A DNA stretch of 64,000 bases from an uncultured Cellulophaga sp. (GTDB taxonomy: Bacteria; Bacteroidota; Bacteroidia; Flavobacteriales; Flavobacteriaceae): NCBI GenBank assembly GCA_947496695.1, contig CANMEI010000002.1:186001-250000 (forward strand). Reading direction: 5' to 3'. Positions 9,497 through 19,134 of this stretch are shown one piece after another (position 1 is the first letter of the stretch; the number at the start of each line of letters is the position of its first letter). The notes beneath the pieces are model-generated. The model worked only from the letters and a program-made list of their open reading frames with translations. It did no database searches and was not told the origin of the DNA. Made by a program: the position numbers and the translations under genes.

Positions 9497-9675
9497 AATT
9501 TTAACCCCTACTTATAAGGTTAAAACTTTCACGGTTTCCAGTGTGTAATTAATTTATACTCTCTACTATTTTTGACGTATTAACAATGTAAAAACTCAAT
9601 TTCACAACATTAAGTTTAAGCATGTTTAATAAGTTAACATATTTAGAAAATATTTCACACAACAACCAACCAACC

Positions 9676-12600
9676 ATGTTCAAAAAGGGTTTACTTTGCT
9701 TATCACTATTCATAAGCTTTAATTTATTATCTCAAAATTTTAGAGCCTCTTGGAATACAACCAATACGGAAACTGGCTCCTCAGCCGAAAATCAAATCAC
9801 CATTCCTACAAATCCAGCATTCACAAACTACAACTATAATGTTGATTGGGGAGATGGAAATACTAACACAGGAGTAACTGGAGATATTACTCACGATTAT
9901 ACTAGTCCTGGTACCTATACCATAGAAATTAGTGGTGATTTTCCTTCAATTTATTTTAACAATGCTAACGATAAAATTAAAATTATTGAAATTTTAGAAT
10001 GGGGTTCATCAATACAATGGCAAACCATGGAAAATGCTTTTTATGGCTGTACAAACCTAAATTTCGATTTAATTGATGCTCCTGATTTAACACAAGCTAC
10101 CACATTACAAAATATGTTTAGAAGTTGTACTTCTTTTAATGGTATTGTAAATAATTGGGATGTAAGTACTATAACAAACTTATCTGGAATATTTAAAAGT
10201 TGTAACACTTTCAACAGGCCACTAGATTTGTGGGACACAAGTAGTGTTACTGATATGTCTGAAACTTTTTATGGAGCTAATAGTTTTAACGAGCCACTTG
10301 ATAATTGGAATACTGCCGCAGTAACAACAATGTATCGTATGTTTTATTCTGCAGGTAGCTTTAATCAAAATATTAATAATTGGATTACTAATAATGTAAC
10401 CAATATGTCTGGCACCTTTTATTCTACAGGTAGCTTTAATCAACCTTTAAATAACTGGATTGTTAGTAATGTTACAGACATGTCATCAATGTTCAATAGC
10501 TCTAATTTTAATCAACCTATAGGTAATTGGAATGTTTCACTGGTCACAAATTTTTCAAGCATGTTTCAAAGAAACAACAATTTTAACCAGCCATTAAACA
10601 CTTGGATTGTTGATAACGCCACAAATATGTCTAGTATGTTTGATGGTTATTATTGGGGACAAGCTTATAATTACCCTTTAGATAATTGGAATGTAACTAA
10701 TGTAACCAACATGAGTAATATGTTTCGTGATAATTCAAGCTTTAATCAAGATATTAGTGGTTGGAACGTTAGCAACGTAACTGATATGTCTGGTATGTTT
10801 GAAGATACAGATGCTTTTAATCAAGACATAAGTACTTGGGTTGTAAGCAGTGTCACAAATATGCAGAATATGTTTTATGATGCAACAGCTTTTAATCAAC
10901 CTTTAAACACATGGGATGTAAGTAACGTTACTAATTTCAGGGAAATGTTTTATAGAGCAACAGTTTTCAACCAACCTTTAGATAATTGGGAGGTAAACAG
11001 CGCTACATCTATGTATGGTATGTTTGGCTATACAGATCTATTTGATCAAGATATTAGTGGTTGGGATGTTAGTAATGTTACAAACATGTATAATATGTTT
11101 AGTAACACTGCTGTGTTTAATCAAGATATTAGTGGTTGGGTTACAAGCTCAGTAACAAACATGTCTAGAATGTTTTACAACGCACTTTCATTCAATCAAA
11201 ATATTGGTAGCTGGGATATTTCAGCGGTAACCAATATGTCTGACATGCTTTCTTACAGTTCTATTTCTCAAGAAAACTATGATAATATTTTAATTACATG
11301 GTCTAGCCAAACTGTTAATACTGGTATTACTTTAGGTGCTACGAATTTGCAATATTGTGATGCTTTAACACAAAGGCAAAGTTTAATTGACACTTATAGT
11401 TGGACAATTTCTGGTGATGATGTAAACTGTTCTTATGTATTATGTACAGAAATTACATCTCCACATTCTGGTGATACGGCAACTCCTGCTAACAGTGACA
11501 TTCGCTGGGATCCTGCACCAAATGCTACTGGCTATAGAATTACTTTAGAAGTGGAACGCGGAGGTGTCCGCAGTTACGTAAATATTGACGGAACACCTGC
11601 TAATAATTATGATGTTGGTAACGTAGTTGGCTTAGACTTTACCAATGAATTTACTGTTGGTGATACTGTTTACGTAACCGTAGTACCTTATAACGCAGAA
11701 GGTCCTGCAACAGGTTGCGAAGAAATAAGCTTTACTGTTGTAGAAAGCTGGGTAAATAGCTCCGATGCTTATAAAGTTACTTATGACACTAGCATAACAG
11801 ATTATAAATCTACTGGCACTAATCAATTAAGAATAGAAGCAAATTCAGGTTACCCAGGCTATCTTACTTATGATTATTCTATTGACTGGGGAGATGGGCA
11901 ATATGACAATAATGTTACAGGAGCAATTACACATACGTATTTAAATCAAGGAATTTATACCGTATCAATTATTGGCAATTACCCCGCACCATTACATTAT
12001 TATTCTAATTCCGATTCTGTTAAATTACTTTCTATAGATCAATGGGGAACTCAAGTTTGGGAATCTATGGAGCTTGGTTATTATTATTGTGAGAACATGG
12101 AGTATAATGCTACTGATATTCCAAATCTTACAAACGTAACCAGTATGGCAAGTATGTTTTCTATTTGCAGAAAATTTAATGGAAATATAAATAATTGGGA
12201 TGTTAGTAATGTTGCTAATATGACTTCTATGTTTTCATCAACATCAATATTTAATCAACCCCTAGACACATGGAATGTTAGTAATGTTACAAACATGTCT
12301 TATATGTTTTCTTCTGCAGTCGAGTTTAATCAAGACTTGAGTAATTGGCAGACTGACAATGTTCTAAATATGTCTGGAATGTTTAGTGGCGCAGATGTAT
12401 TTAATCAACCTTTAAATAATTGGAATGTAAGTAACGTAACAAACATGTCTGACATGTTTAGATATACGGACAGTTTTAATCAACCACTTAATTCTTGGAT
12501 TGTAAGCAGTGTTGAGAATATGGAAGACATGTTCAGTTCCGCTACAGCTTTTAATCAAAATATAGACAGTTGGGATGTTTCATCAGTAGCAACTATGGCG

Positions 12601-15600
12601 TCTATGTTTTATAATGCTGATGCTTTTGATGAGTCATTAAATAGCTGGGATGTTTCATCAGTAACAACCATGGCATCTATGTTTTATAATGCTGATGCTT
12701 TTAACCAACCCTTAAATGCATGGAATGTTAGCAGTGTAACAACCATGTCGTCAATGTTTAATAGTACAGATAACTTTAATCAAAATATTGATAGCTGGAA
12801 TGTGACCAATGTAACCAATATGAGTTCCATGTTTAATTACGCTATAAGTTTTAATGAACCTCTTAATAATTGGGACGTAAACTCTGTAGTAAATATGTCT
12901 AATATGTTTAATGGTGCATCAGTATTTAATCAACCTTTAGATGAATGGGAGGTTAGTGCAGTTGCTAATATGAGTAATATGTTTGAAGATGCTGTTGCAT
13001 TCAATCAACCATTAAACACGTGGGATGTAAGTTCTGTTACCTTAATGCCTTCAATGTTTGAAGGAGCTACTGTTTACGATCAAGAAATGAATGATTGGGA
13101 TGTAGCTGTAGTTACTAATTTCGAAGCAATGTTTAAAGATGCTGAAACATTTAACAATCCAATTAATACGTGGGATACCGGAGAAGCTTTAACCATGGAA
13201 GAAATGTTTCATGGTGCAACACTTTTCAATCAAGATTTAGATAGTTGGAACACAACTTTTGTAACTACTATGGAAGAAATGTTTAAAGAAGCTAGTGCTT
13301 TCAATCAATCTTTAAACTCTTGGAATGTTGCTTCTGTAAACACTATGGAAAGTATGTTTGAAGATGCAATCGCTTTTAACGAAAATATAGACAGTTGGAA
13401 TGTACGAGCTGTAACCACAATGGCCGATATGTTTAATGGAGCTACAAGCTTTAATCAATCTTTAAATAGTTGGCGAACCAATAATGTAACCGTTATGGAC
13501 AGAATGTTCCAAAATGCTACAGCATTAGACCAGCCTTTTGACCAATGGCTAATTGGAGATGTATCTATGAGTTCTATGTTTCATGATGCTATAGCATTCA
13601 ATCAATATTTGGGTGATTGGGACATTAGTGGTGTCACCAATATGCTAAACATGTTAGATGATACTGCCTTATCTCGTGAAAATTATGACAATACATTAAT
13701 TGCTTGGTCTGAACAAACCTTAACGTCAGGAATTACTTTAGGCGCGTCAACTTTACCTTACTGCGATGCTCAAGAAGAAAGACAATCCATGATAGATAAT
13801 TATGGTTGGACATTTAGCTTAGATGTACGAGATTGTCCTATTCCAGAATGTACACAATTGGTATCTCCTTTAAACGGTGATATTGATGTACCTGTGAACA
13901 CAAACCTTACTTGGGAGCATGCGATTTACGCGCAAGGCTATCATTTAACAGTGGGTACAACTTCTGGAGGAAATGATATTCTAGATAACGAAACCATTAC
14001 TAATGAAACTTTTTACGAATTTACTTCAGATTTTAATACTGGTGATACAGTTTATGTAACCATTATTCCTTTTAATGATGAAGGTGATGCTATAGGTCCT
14101 TGTACCGAAGAAAGTTTTATTATATCAAATGACCCTGCTACAATACCAGATTGTACATCTCTTGTTTCACCGATAAATGGTGCTACGGATATTGAAGTAT
14201 CTACTGATATAAGCTGGAATGCTATTTCAAATGCTGATGGCTATAAATTAACTATTGGCACAACTTCTGGAGGAAATGACATTCTTGATAATGAAGATGT
14301 AGGCAATGTTATTGAATATGATTTTACTACAGATTTACCAGAAGACACTGATATTTTTGTAACAATTACTCCATATAATGATGAAGGTGAAGCTATTACC
14401 TGTACTGAGGAATCATTTACAACCGAATTCATCCCTATTCCTCCAACGTGTACAACCCTATTAAGCCCAATAAATGGTGCTACTAACGTTCCTGTAAATA
14501 CAACTATTAGTTGGAATGCAGTAACAGATGCTACAGGCTATTTAATTAGTATTGGTACTACCGCCGGAGGTATTGAAGTTGTAAATAGTATTGATGTAAG
14601 TAACACAACTACTTATACATTTTCTGATAATTTACAAGAAAACAGAGTTCATTATGTTCGCATAACACCATATAATGCAGTTGGTGATGCTACTAGTTGT
14701 ACTGAAGAATCTTTTACAACAGGTACAGGAACACTTACGAACCCACCTAGTTGCACTACACTAACAAACCCAATTAACGGAGCTACTGATGTAAGCATAG
14801 ATACTGATATTTCTTGGAATACAAGTTCAAATGCTGAAGGTTATAAACTAACAATTGGCTCAACTTCTGGTGGTAATGATATTTTAGATAATGAAGATGT
14901 AGGTTATATTACAACTTATAATTTAACTACTAACTTAGACGAAACAACAACCTATTTTGTGACCATCACACCGTATAACACTATTGGTGATGCTACAACT
15001 TGTACTGAAGAATCATTCACTACAGAAACCATCGCTACAATACCAAATTGTACCATACTAACAAACCCAATGAACGGAGCTACTGATGCAAGTATAGATA
15101 CTGATATTTCTTGGAATGCAAGTTCAAATGCTGAAGGTTATAAACTAACAATTGGCTCAACTTCTGGCGGTAATGATATTTTAGATAATGAAGATGTAGG
15201 TAATATTACAACTTATGATTTAACTACTAACTTAGACGAAACAACAACCTATTTTGTAACCATCACACCCTATAACACTATTGGTGATGCTACAACTTGT
15301 ACTGAAGAATCATTCACCACAGAAATCATCGCTACAATACCAGATTGTACTACACTAACAAACCCAATGAACGGAGCTACTGATGTAAGTATAGATACTG
15401 ATATTTCTTGGAATACAAGTTCAAATGCTGAGGGTTATAAACTAACAATTGGCTCAACGGCTGGTGGTAATGATATTTTAGATAATGAAGATGTAGGTAA
15501 TCTTACAACTTATGATTTAACTACTAACTTAGACGAAACAACAACCTATTTTGTAACCATCACACCGTATAACACTATTGGTGATGCTACAACTTGTACT

Positions 15601-16224
15601 GAAGAATCATTCACTACAGAAACTATAAGTATTGTTCCTGAATGTACAACATTAATATCTCCAATAAATGATGCAACTGATATTGAAATTGGCACTAATT
15701 TAATTTGGAACGATGTCGCTAATGCTGATGGATATCGTTTAACAGTTGGTACAACTGCTGATGGTAAAGATATATTAGACAATGAAGATGTAGGTATTCT
15801 AACTTCTTATAACTTGTTAGATGACCTACCTTTTTCTTCAATAATATATGTATCAATAACACCATATAACGTATACGGTGATGCAAGTGGTTGCTCAATA
15901 GAACTATTTACTACAGAAGAAGAACCATTAATAGAATCTGAATACGGGTTCTCACCTAATGGTGATGGTATTAATGATTTCTGGGAAATAAAAGGTATTG
16001 AAAATAGCCCTGTAAACACTGTAAATATTTATAATAGGTGGGGCGATATGGTTTTTAGTATTTCAAATTACGATAACCAAACTAATGTATTTAGAGGAGA
16101 AGCTAATAAACTTCTTAAATCTGGTGCAGGAACTTTACCTAGCGGAACATATTTTTTTGACATCCAAATTACGGGAACTCACAACTTAAAAAAATTAAAA
16201 GGATTTGTAGTCCTAAAGCGATAA
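9676..16224 (+). CDS. Giant T9SS-exported repeat adhesin (BspA/DUF285 repeats, Ig/FN3-like repeats, type B C-terminal domain)
   Basis: About 2182 residues. The chosen start is ATG 9676, because MFKKGLLCLSLFISFNLLSQ is a clean signal peptide; an in-frame ATG at 9622 adds 18 polar residues before it. Order of parts: a PKD-like segment (VDWGDGNTNTG...THDYTSPGTYTI), an array of 25-residue BspA/DUF285 units, a linker, a second PKD-like segment and second DUF285 array, then eight Ig/FN3-like domains of about 99 residues that each begin with Cys-Thr and contain SWN...GYKLTIG. The end (FSPNGDGINDFWEIKG...NIYNRWGDMVF...SGTYFF) is the gliding-motility/CHU_C type B T9SS domain. The PorP/SprF gene follows four bases later, as for SprB/SprF. 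Predicted role: surface attachment or gliding adhesin; the ligand is unknown. Confidence 0.92.
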   Translation: MFKKGLLCLSLFISFNLLSQNFRASWNTTNTETGSSAENQITIPTNPAFTNYNYNVDWGDGNTNTGVTGDITHDYTSPGTYTIEISGDFPSIYFNNANDKIKIIEILEWGSSIQWQTMENAFYGCTNLNFDLIDAPDLTQATTLQNMFRSCTSFNGIVNNWDVSTITNLSGIFKSCNTFNRPLDLWDTSSVTDMSETFYGANSFNEPLDNWNTAAVTTMYRMFYSAGSFNQNINNWITNNVTNMSGTFYSTGSFNQPLNNWIVSNVTDMSSMFNSSNFNQPIGNWNVSLVTNFSSMFQRNNNFNQPLNTWIVDNATNMSSMFDGYYWGQAYNYPLDNWNVTNVTNMSNMFRDNSSFNQDISGWNVSNVTDMSGMFEDTDAFNQDISTWVVSSVTNMQNMFYDATAFNQPLNTWDVSNVTNFREMFYRATVFNQPLDNWEVNSATSMYGMFGYTDLFDQDISGWDVSNVTNMYNMFSNTAVFNQDISGWVTSSVTNMSRMFYNALSFNQNIGSWDISAVTNMSDMLSYSSISQENYDNILITWSSQTVNTGITLGATNLQYCDALTQRQSLIDTYSWTISGDDVNCSYVLCTEITSPHSGDTATPANSDIRWDPAPNATGYRITLEVERGGVRSYVNIDGTPANNYDVGNVVGLDFTNEFTVGDTVYVTVVPYNAEGPATGCEEISFTVVESWVNSSDAYKVTYDTSITDYKSTGTNQLRIEANSGYPGYLTYDYSIDWGDGQYDNNVTGAITHTYLNQGIYTVSIIGNYPAPLHYYSNSDSVKLLSIDQWGTQVWESMELGYYYCENMEYNATDIPNLTNVTSMASMFSICRKFNGNINNWDVSNVANMTSMFSSTSIFNQPLDTWNVSNVTNMSYMFSSAVEFNQDLSNWQTDNVLNMSGMFSGADVFNQPLNNWNVSNVTNMSDMFRYTDSFNQPLNSWIVSSVENMEDMFSSATAFNQNIDSWDVSSVATMASMFYNADAFDESLNSWDVSSVTTMASMFYNADAFNQPLNAWNVSSVTTMSSMFNSTDNFNQNIDSWNVTNVTNMSSMFNYAISFNEPLNNWDVNSVVNMSNMFNGASVFNQPLDEWEVSAVANMSNMFEDAVAFNQPLNTWDVSSVTLMPSMFEGATVYDQEMNDWDVAVVTNFEAMFKDAETFNNPINTWDTGEALTMEEMFHGATLFNQDLDSWNTTFVTTMEEMFKEASAFNQSLNSWNVASVNTMESMFEDAIAFNENIDSWNVRAVTTMADMFNGATSFNQSLNSWRTNNVTVMDRMFQNATALDQPFDQWLIGDVSMSSMFHDAIAFNQYLGDWDISGVTNMLNMLDDTALSRENYDNTLIAWSEQTLTSGITLGASTLPYCDAQEERQSMIDNYGWTFSLDVRDCPIPECTQLVSPLNGDIDVPVNTNLTWEHAIYAQGYHLTVGTTSGGNDILDNETITNETFYEFTSDFNTGDTVYVTIIPFNDEGDAIGPCTEESFIISNDPATIPDCTSLVSPINGATDIEVSTDISWNAISNADGYKLTIGTTSGGNDILDNEDVGNVIEYDFTTDLPEDTDIFVTITPYNDEGEAITCTEESFTTEFIPIPPTCTTLLSPINGATNVPVNTTISWNAVTDATGYLISIGTTAGGIEVVNSIDVSNTTTYTFSDNLQENRVHYVRITPYNAVGDATSCTEESFTTGTGTLTNPPSCTTLTNPINGATDVSIDTDISWNTSSNAEGYKLTIGSTSGGNDILDNEDVGYITTYNLTTNLDETTTYFVTITPYNTIGDATTCTEESFTTETIATIPNCTILTNPMNGATDASIDTDISWNASSNAEGYKLTIGSTSGGNDILDNEDVGNITTYDLTTNLDETTTYFVTITPYNTIGDATTCTEESFTTEIIATIPDCTTLTNPMNGATDVSIDTDISWNTSSNAEGYKLTIGSTAGGNDILDNEDVGNLTTYDLTTNLDETTTYFVTITPYNTIGDATTCTEESFTTETISIVPECTTLISPINDATDIEIGTNLIWNDVANADGYRLTVGTTADGKDILDNEDVGILTSYNLLDDLPFSSIIYVSITPYNVYGDASGCSIELFTTEEEPLIESEYGFSPNGDGINDFWEIKGIENSPVNTVNIYNRWGDMVFSISNYDNQTNVFRGEANKLLKSGAGTLPSGTYFFDIQITGTHNLKKLKGFVVLKR
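10087..11265 (+). repeat. First BspA/DUF285 array (about 15 units of 25 codons)
   Basis: Coding repeats with a 75-bp period. The unit core is FNQPLNxW followed by DVSNVTNMSxMF. I count about 15 units, including one disrupted unit (YYWGQAYNYPLDNW). The array ends with a closing segment SQENYDNILITW and a Cys-containing tail. Units differ enough that they are old rather than freshly copied. Confidence 0.88.
12127..13675 (+). repeat. Second BspA/DUF285 array (about 20 units of 25 codons)
   Basis: Same 75-bp unit as the first array, with about 20 units counted by eye. It is preceded by a PKD-like segment (IDWGDGQYDNNVTG) and closed by SRENYDNTLIAW, mirroring the first array. The whole block (PKD-like, array, closing segment) therefore occurs twice in the protein. 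Confidence 0.88.
13849..15930 (+). repeat. Seven tandem Ig/FN3-like domain repeats (297-303 bp)
   Basis: Units begin at the Cys codons near 13849, 14152, 14449, 14752, 15049, 15346 and 15643, with spacing of 303, 297, 303, 297, 297 and 297 bases. Each encodes a domain with PINGATD, ISWN, GYKLTIG, FVTITPYN and CTEESFTTE. A divergent eighth copy of the family lies apart at about 11440-11740. Together they form a stalk between the adhesive arrays and the T9SS sorting domain. Confidence 0.88.
14752..15642 (+). repeat. Three nearly identical 297-bp tandem repeats
   Basis: Copies at 14752, 15049 and 15346 differ at only a small number of bases across 297, while neighbouring copies are much more diverged. 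This points to recent duplication or ongoing gene conversion inside the stalk. Confidence 0.85.
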
Positions 16225-16228
16225 TATA

Positions 16229-17161
16229 ATGGCAAATAATAACAACATTTCAGCTTTAGTGGCTATAGTATTTATATTGCTAATCAAGAGTGCAACTCTT
16301 TTTTCTCAGCAAACACCAACATTTTCTGAATATAACTACAATCCATTTATTATAAATAGTGCATATGCAGGACTAACACAAAATACCGAAATCGCAATTA
16401 GCAATTCTGGATATTTTAACGAATTTGATGGCAGTCCAAGAAGCTTTACATTAAGTGGTCAAGGTCAAATAAACCGAGGGAAAGTTGGTTTAGGAGCTGG
16501 TATTATTCGCGATCAAATAGGTGTAACCACCTCAACCAGTTTTTTTGGAGCCTATTCATATAAAATATTTTTTGATTTTGAAAGTAATCGCCCTTATTGG
16601 CAACACTACTACCCTGGTGTTCTTTCTTTCGGAATTACTGCTGGAATACAACAGTTTCAAGATAATTTATTAGAATTAGGAATTATGGATGACCCTAATT
16701 TTTCTCAAAATATAAATGCAACAATACCAACCGTTGGTTTAGGATTCTTATTTAATCATGCTTCTTTTTATGTTGGTGCCTCTGTACCAAATGTACTTGG
16801 TGAAGCATTAGCTTCAGATGATAATTTGAATCTTTCAAATCCTATTTATGGATATTTTGGTTATCGTTTCTTCAATAATATATTTGAAGATATAATGATT
16901 AAACCCAATGTATTACTTAAGTACGAAAATGGTGCTCCATTACAAGCAGATATTAACTTAGCAACAAGTTTTAAAAATAAATTTGAAATTGGGACAGGGT
17001 ATAGAACTAGCTCTTCTATTAATTTTTTAGTAGGTACTTATTTATTTGACAGTGTTCGTTTTATATACAACTACAATATGGCTTTTAATGATTCTCCATT
17101 AAATAACACACATGGTTTTGTCTTGAGTTATCAATTTAATGAAGGATATGCAATTGATTAA
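16229..17161 (+). CDS. PorP/SprF family type IX secretion outer-membrane protein
   Basis: 310 residues with an N-terminal signal (ALVAIVFILLIKSATLFSQ) and the family opening QQTPTFSEYNYNPFIINSAYAGL, followed by alternating beta-strand segments and a terminal aromatic-rich strand (GFVLSYQFNEG). PorP/SprF proteins pair with type B T9SS cargo, as SprF does with SprB, and sit in the outer membrane during export or surface attachment. The start is four bases after the adhesin stop, so the two are co-translated and most likely dedicated partners. Confidence 0.93.
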   Translation: MANNNNISALVAIVFILLIKSATLFSQQTPTFSEYNYNPFIINSAYAGLTQNTEIAISNSGYFNEFDGSPRSFTLSGQGQINRGKVGLGAGIIRDQIGVTTSTSFFGAYSYKIFFDFESNRPYWQHYYPGVLSFGITAGIQQFQDNLLELGIMDDPNFSQNINATIPTVGLGFLFNHASFYVGASVPNVLGEALASDDNLNLSNPIYGYFGYRFFNNIFEDIMIKPNVLLKYENGAPLQADINLATSFKNKFEIGTGYRTSSSINFLVGTYLFDSVRFIYNYNMAFNDSPLNNTHGFVLSYQFNEGYAID

Positions 17162-17173
17162 AAAAATCTAAAT

Positions 17174-17217
17174 AAAAAAGATTATAACCCCCTTTAAAAG
17201 GACTTATAATCTTTTTT
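17174..17217. terminator. Bidirectional intrinsic terminator between convergent genes
   Basis: AAAAAAGATTATAA pairs with TTATAATCTTTTTT, and an inner CCTTT/AAAGG can extend the hairpin. A-tract and T-tract on the two sides allow it to end both the plus-strand porP/sprF transcript and the minus-strand pseudouridine synthase transcript. Confidence 0.85.
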
Positions 17218-17242
17218 ATTTTATAGAAAGTGATTATTAGTA

Positions 17243-18085
17243 TTACTTAATCATCCCTAAATTTATAACCTCTTGTTCTGTTAATGGTCTCCAATGTCCT
17301 CTTGGTAAATCTTTTTTGGTAATTCCTGCATAAACAACCAAATCTAATTTTACAATCTCATAATCTAATTCTTCAAAAATTCGACGTACAATATTGTTTC
17401 TAGTACTATAAATTTCAATACCAATTTGACTTTTTGGAGCATTATCAATATAACTAATATCTTGAACACGAACCGTTTTTTCTTCAACCATTACTCCGTC
17501 TTGAACTCTTTTAAGATCAGAACTTTTAAAAGGTTTTGTAAATTCTACATGATAAATTTTACGTAAACCATTTTTTGGACTACTCAAACGTGTTGTTAAT
17601 TCACCATCATTGGTAAAAAGTAATAACCCCATTGAAGATTTATCCATTTTACCAACAGGTAAAAGCTTTGCTTTAGTAGCATTAGATATTAAACCCATTG
17701 CACTACGATTACCTCTACCGTCTTTAGATATCGTAACAAAATCTTTAGGTTTATTAAGTATGATATATTCTTTTTTAATTGGGTTTAATAAACGACCGTC
17801 AAATTTAACCTCATCAGTTAAATTAACTTTATACCCCATTTCAGTAACAGCTTTCCCATTTACAGTTACACTACCTGCCGCAATAAAAATATCTGCTTCT
17901 CTACGTGAACAAACACCAGAGTTTGCTACATAACGATTTAATCGTAATATATTAGGGTTTGAAGGTTTACTTGGAACTACATTTTTCTTTACTGGAGAAT
18001 TGCCCCTAGCATAACTTTTTTTTCTAAACGTTCCTCCCTGTCTTCCTGAAGCCTTATTATCATTGTTGGAATCTGACCTACTCAT
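17243..18085 (-). CDS. RsuA/RluB-family pseudouridine synthase with S4 domain
   Basis: 280 residues. A basic, low-complexity N-terminal extension of about 45 residues (rich in Ser, Asn, Lys, Arg) precedes an S4 RNA-binding domain (LRLNRYVANSGVCSRREAD, VTVNGK) and the catalytic domain. The catalytic Asp is D148 in LLPVGKMDKSSMGLLLFTND, where the usual GRLD reads GKMD. Likely role: modification of 23S (RluB) or 16S (RsuA) rRNA; the large-subunit enzyme is more likely from the overall form. The gene stands alone on the minus strand with its own -7 box. Confidence 0.88.
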   Translation of the reverse strand: MSRSDSNNDNKASGRQGGTFRKKSYARGNSPVKKNVVPSKPSNPNILRLNRYVANSGVCSRREADIFIAAGSVTVNGKAVTEMGYKVNLTDEVKFDGRLLNPIKKEYIILNKPKDFVTISKDGRGNRSAMGLISNATKAKLLPVGKMDKSSMGLLLFTNDGELTTRLSSPKNGLRKIYHVEFTKPFKSSDLKRVQDGVMVEEKTVRVQDISYIDNAPKSQIGIEIYSTRNNIVRRIFEELDYEIVKLDLVVYAGITKKDLPRGHWRPLTEQEVINLGMIK

Positions 18086-18101
18086 AAAAAAATAATTTGT
18101 A

Positions 18102-18109
18102 CAAAGGTA
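18102..18109 (-). promoter_or_regulatory. Bacteroidota-type -7 box upstream of the pseudouridine synthase gene
   Basis: Minus-strand TACCTTTG matches TAnnTTTG and lies 16 bases before the start codon. No clear TTTG -33 element is seen at the usual distance. Confidence 0.5.
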
Positions 18110-18215
18110 GTAAAGGATTTTGGATGATTTATAGAATAAAGTATCTCATTTCAGTAGTTTACATAAAAAATATATGAGAAAACTTATAAAATATAAACTC
18201 TAAAAATTTATATGT

Positions 18216-19121
18216 TTAAAAAATTCTGTTTAAAACTAAATCTACATTGATTAACAAAATACTAAAAACACCACAGATAATTATAAATTTAAGAATATTA
18301 TGTAATAAGATATAATGTTTTTTAGAGCCAGATTTCAATAAAATAAATAAAAATAAAATTAGAAGAAATATACACATTATAAAATAGTAATGCATGTAAC
18401 CTACATCAAACTTTACAATTAATAATAGTGAAGGCACTAAAGTTAGCATAATAAGAAAACCTATTAACCATTTTGATCTTTTCTCTCCGTACAAAACAGG
18501 AATTGTTTTATAATTCTGAGCAATATCACCTGCTAAATTTTCTAAATCTTTAATCATTTCACGGGCTAAAATTAGCAGAAATAAATAAAGTGCATGTACA
18601 AAAATTACATGCTGAAAATTTTTATAATAAACAAAAACCACAAAAAAAGGTGCTACAGCTAATGTTGCAGAAACAAAATTGCCTACAAACGGAATCTTTT
18701 TTAATTTATGAGAATAAAACCAAATTCCGAATATATAAGAAGAGAAAAAAAGCACTGCCTTAAACGATACTGAACTGGCTGCAAAAACTGCTAAAAAATT
18801 TAATATAAAGTATGTTGTTAGTTTAAAAGGTTGGCTTACATACCTATCTAACTTTGTTTTATGTGGTTTATTAATTAAATCTTTTTCGGCATCGTAAAAG
18901 TTATTAATAATATAACCTGCTGCAATTACCATTGCAGATGATACTATTATTAAAAATAGATTACTATCAAAAATAACCTTTCGTAAAGGTAGTTCTGGTG
19001 CTAAAATATAAATTGATGCTAGATATTGAGCAATTACAATAACTAGTATGTTATATCCTCTAACAACAGAAAACAGACTCAATAACTTTAAAAGCAGGAG
19101 CTTGTTTTTTCTACTAACCAT
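18216..19121 (-). CDS. UbiA-family prenyltransferase
   Basis: 301 residues with about eight or nine membrane segments. The two Asp-rich motifs of the family are present: NNFYDAEKDLINKPHK near residue 70 and DLENLAGDIAQN near residue 195, which bind Mg-prenyl-diphosphate. The closest family description I know in flavobacteria is geranylgeranylglycerol-phosphate geranylgeranyltransferase-like; the acceptor cannot be read from sequence. It is 13 bases downstream of the mevalonate-type kinase in the same orientation, so it probably uses the isoprenoid made by that pathway. Confidence 0.85.
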   Translation of the reverse strand: MVSRKNKLLLLKLLSLFSVVRGYNILVIVIAQYLASIYILAPELPLRKVIFDSNLFLIIVSSAMVIAAGYIINNFYDAEKDLINKPHKTKLDRYVSQPFKLTTYFILNFLAVFAASSVSFKAVLFFSSYIFGIWFYSHKLKKIPFVGNFVSATLAVAPFFVVFVYYKNFQHVIFVHALYLFLLILAREMIKDLENLAGDIAQNYKTIPVLYGEKRSKWLIGFLIMLTLVPSLLLIVKFDVGYMHYYFIMCIFLLILFLFILLKSGSKKHYILLHNILKFIIICGVFSILLINVDLVLNRIF

Positions 19122-19134
19122 AAAAAATTGAAAT

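Noticed and set aside
10041..10443. Minus-strand open frames inside the adhesin gene
   Set aside because: They mirror the 25-codon repeat and contain no promoter or family motif.
10087..13675. CRISPR-like array because of regular 75-bp repetition
   Set aside because: The repeats lie in one continuous reading frame and encode BspA/DUF285 units with varied DNA sequence; there are no identical repeats with unique spacers and no cas genes.
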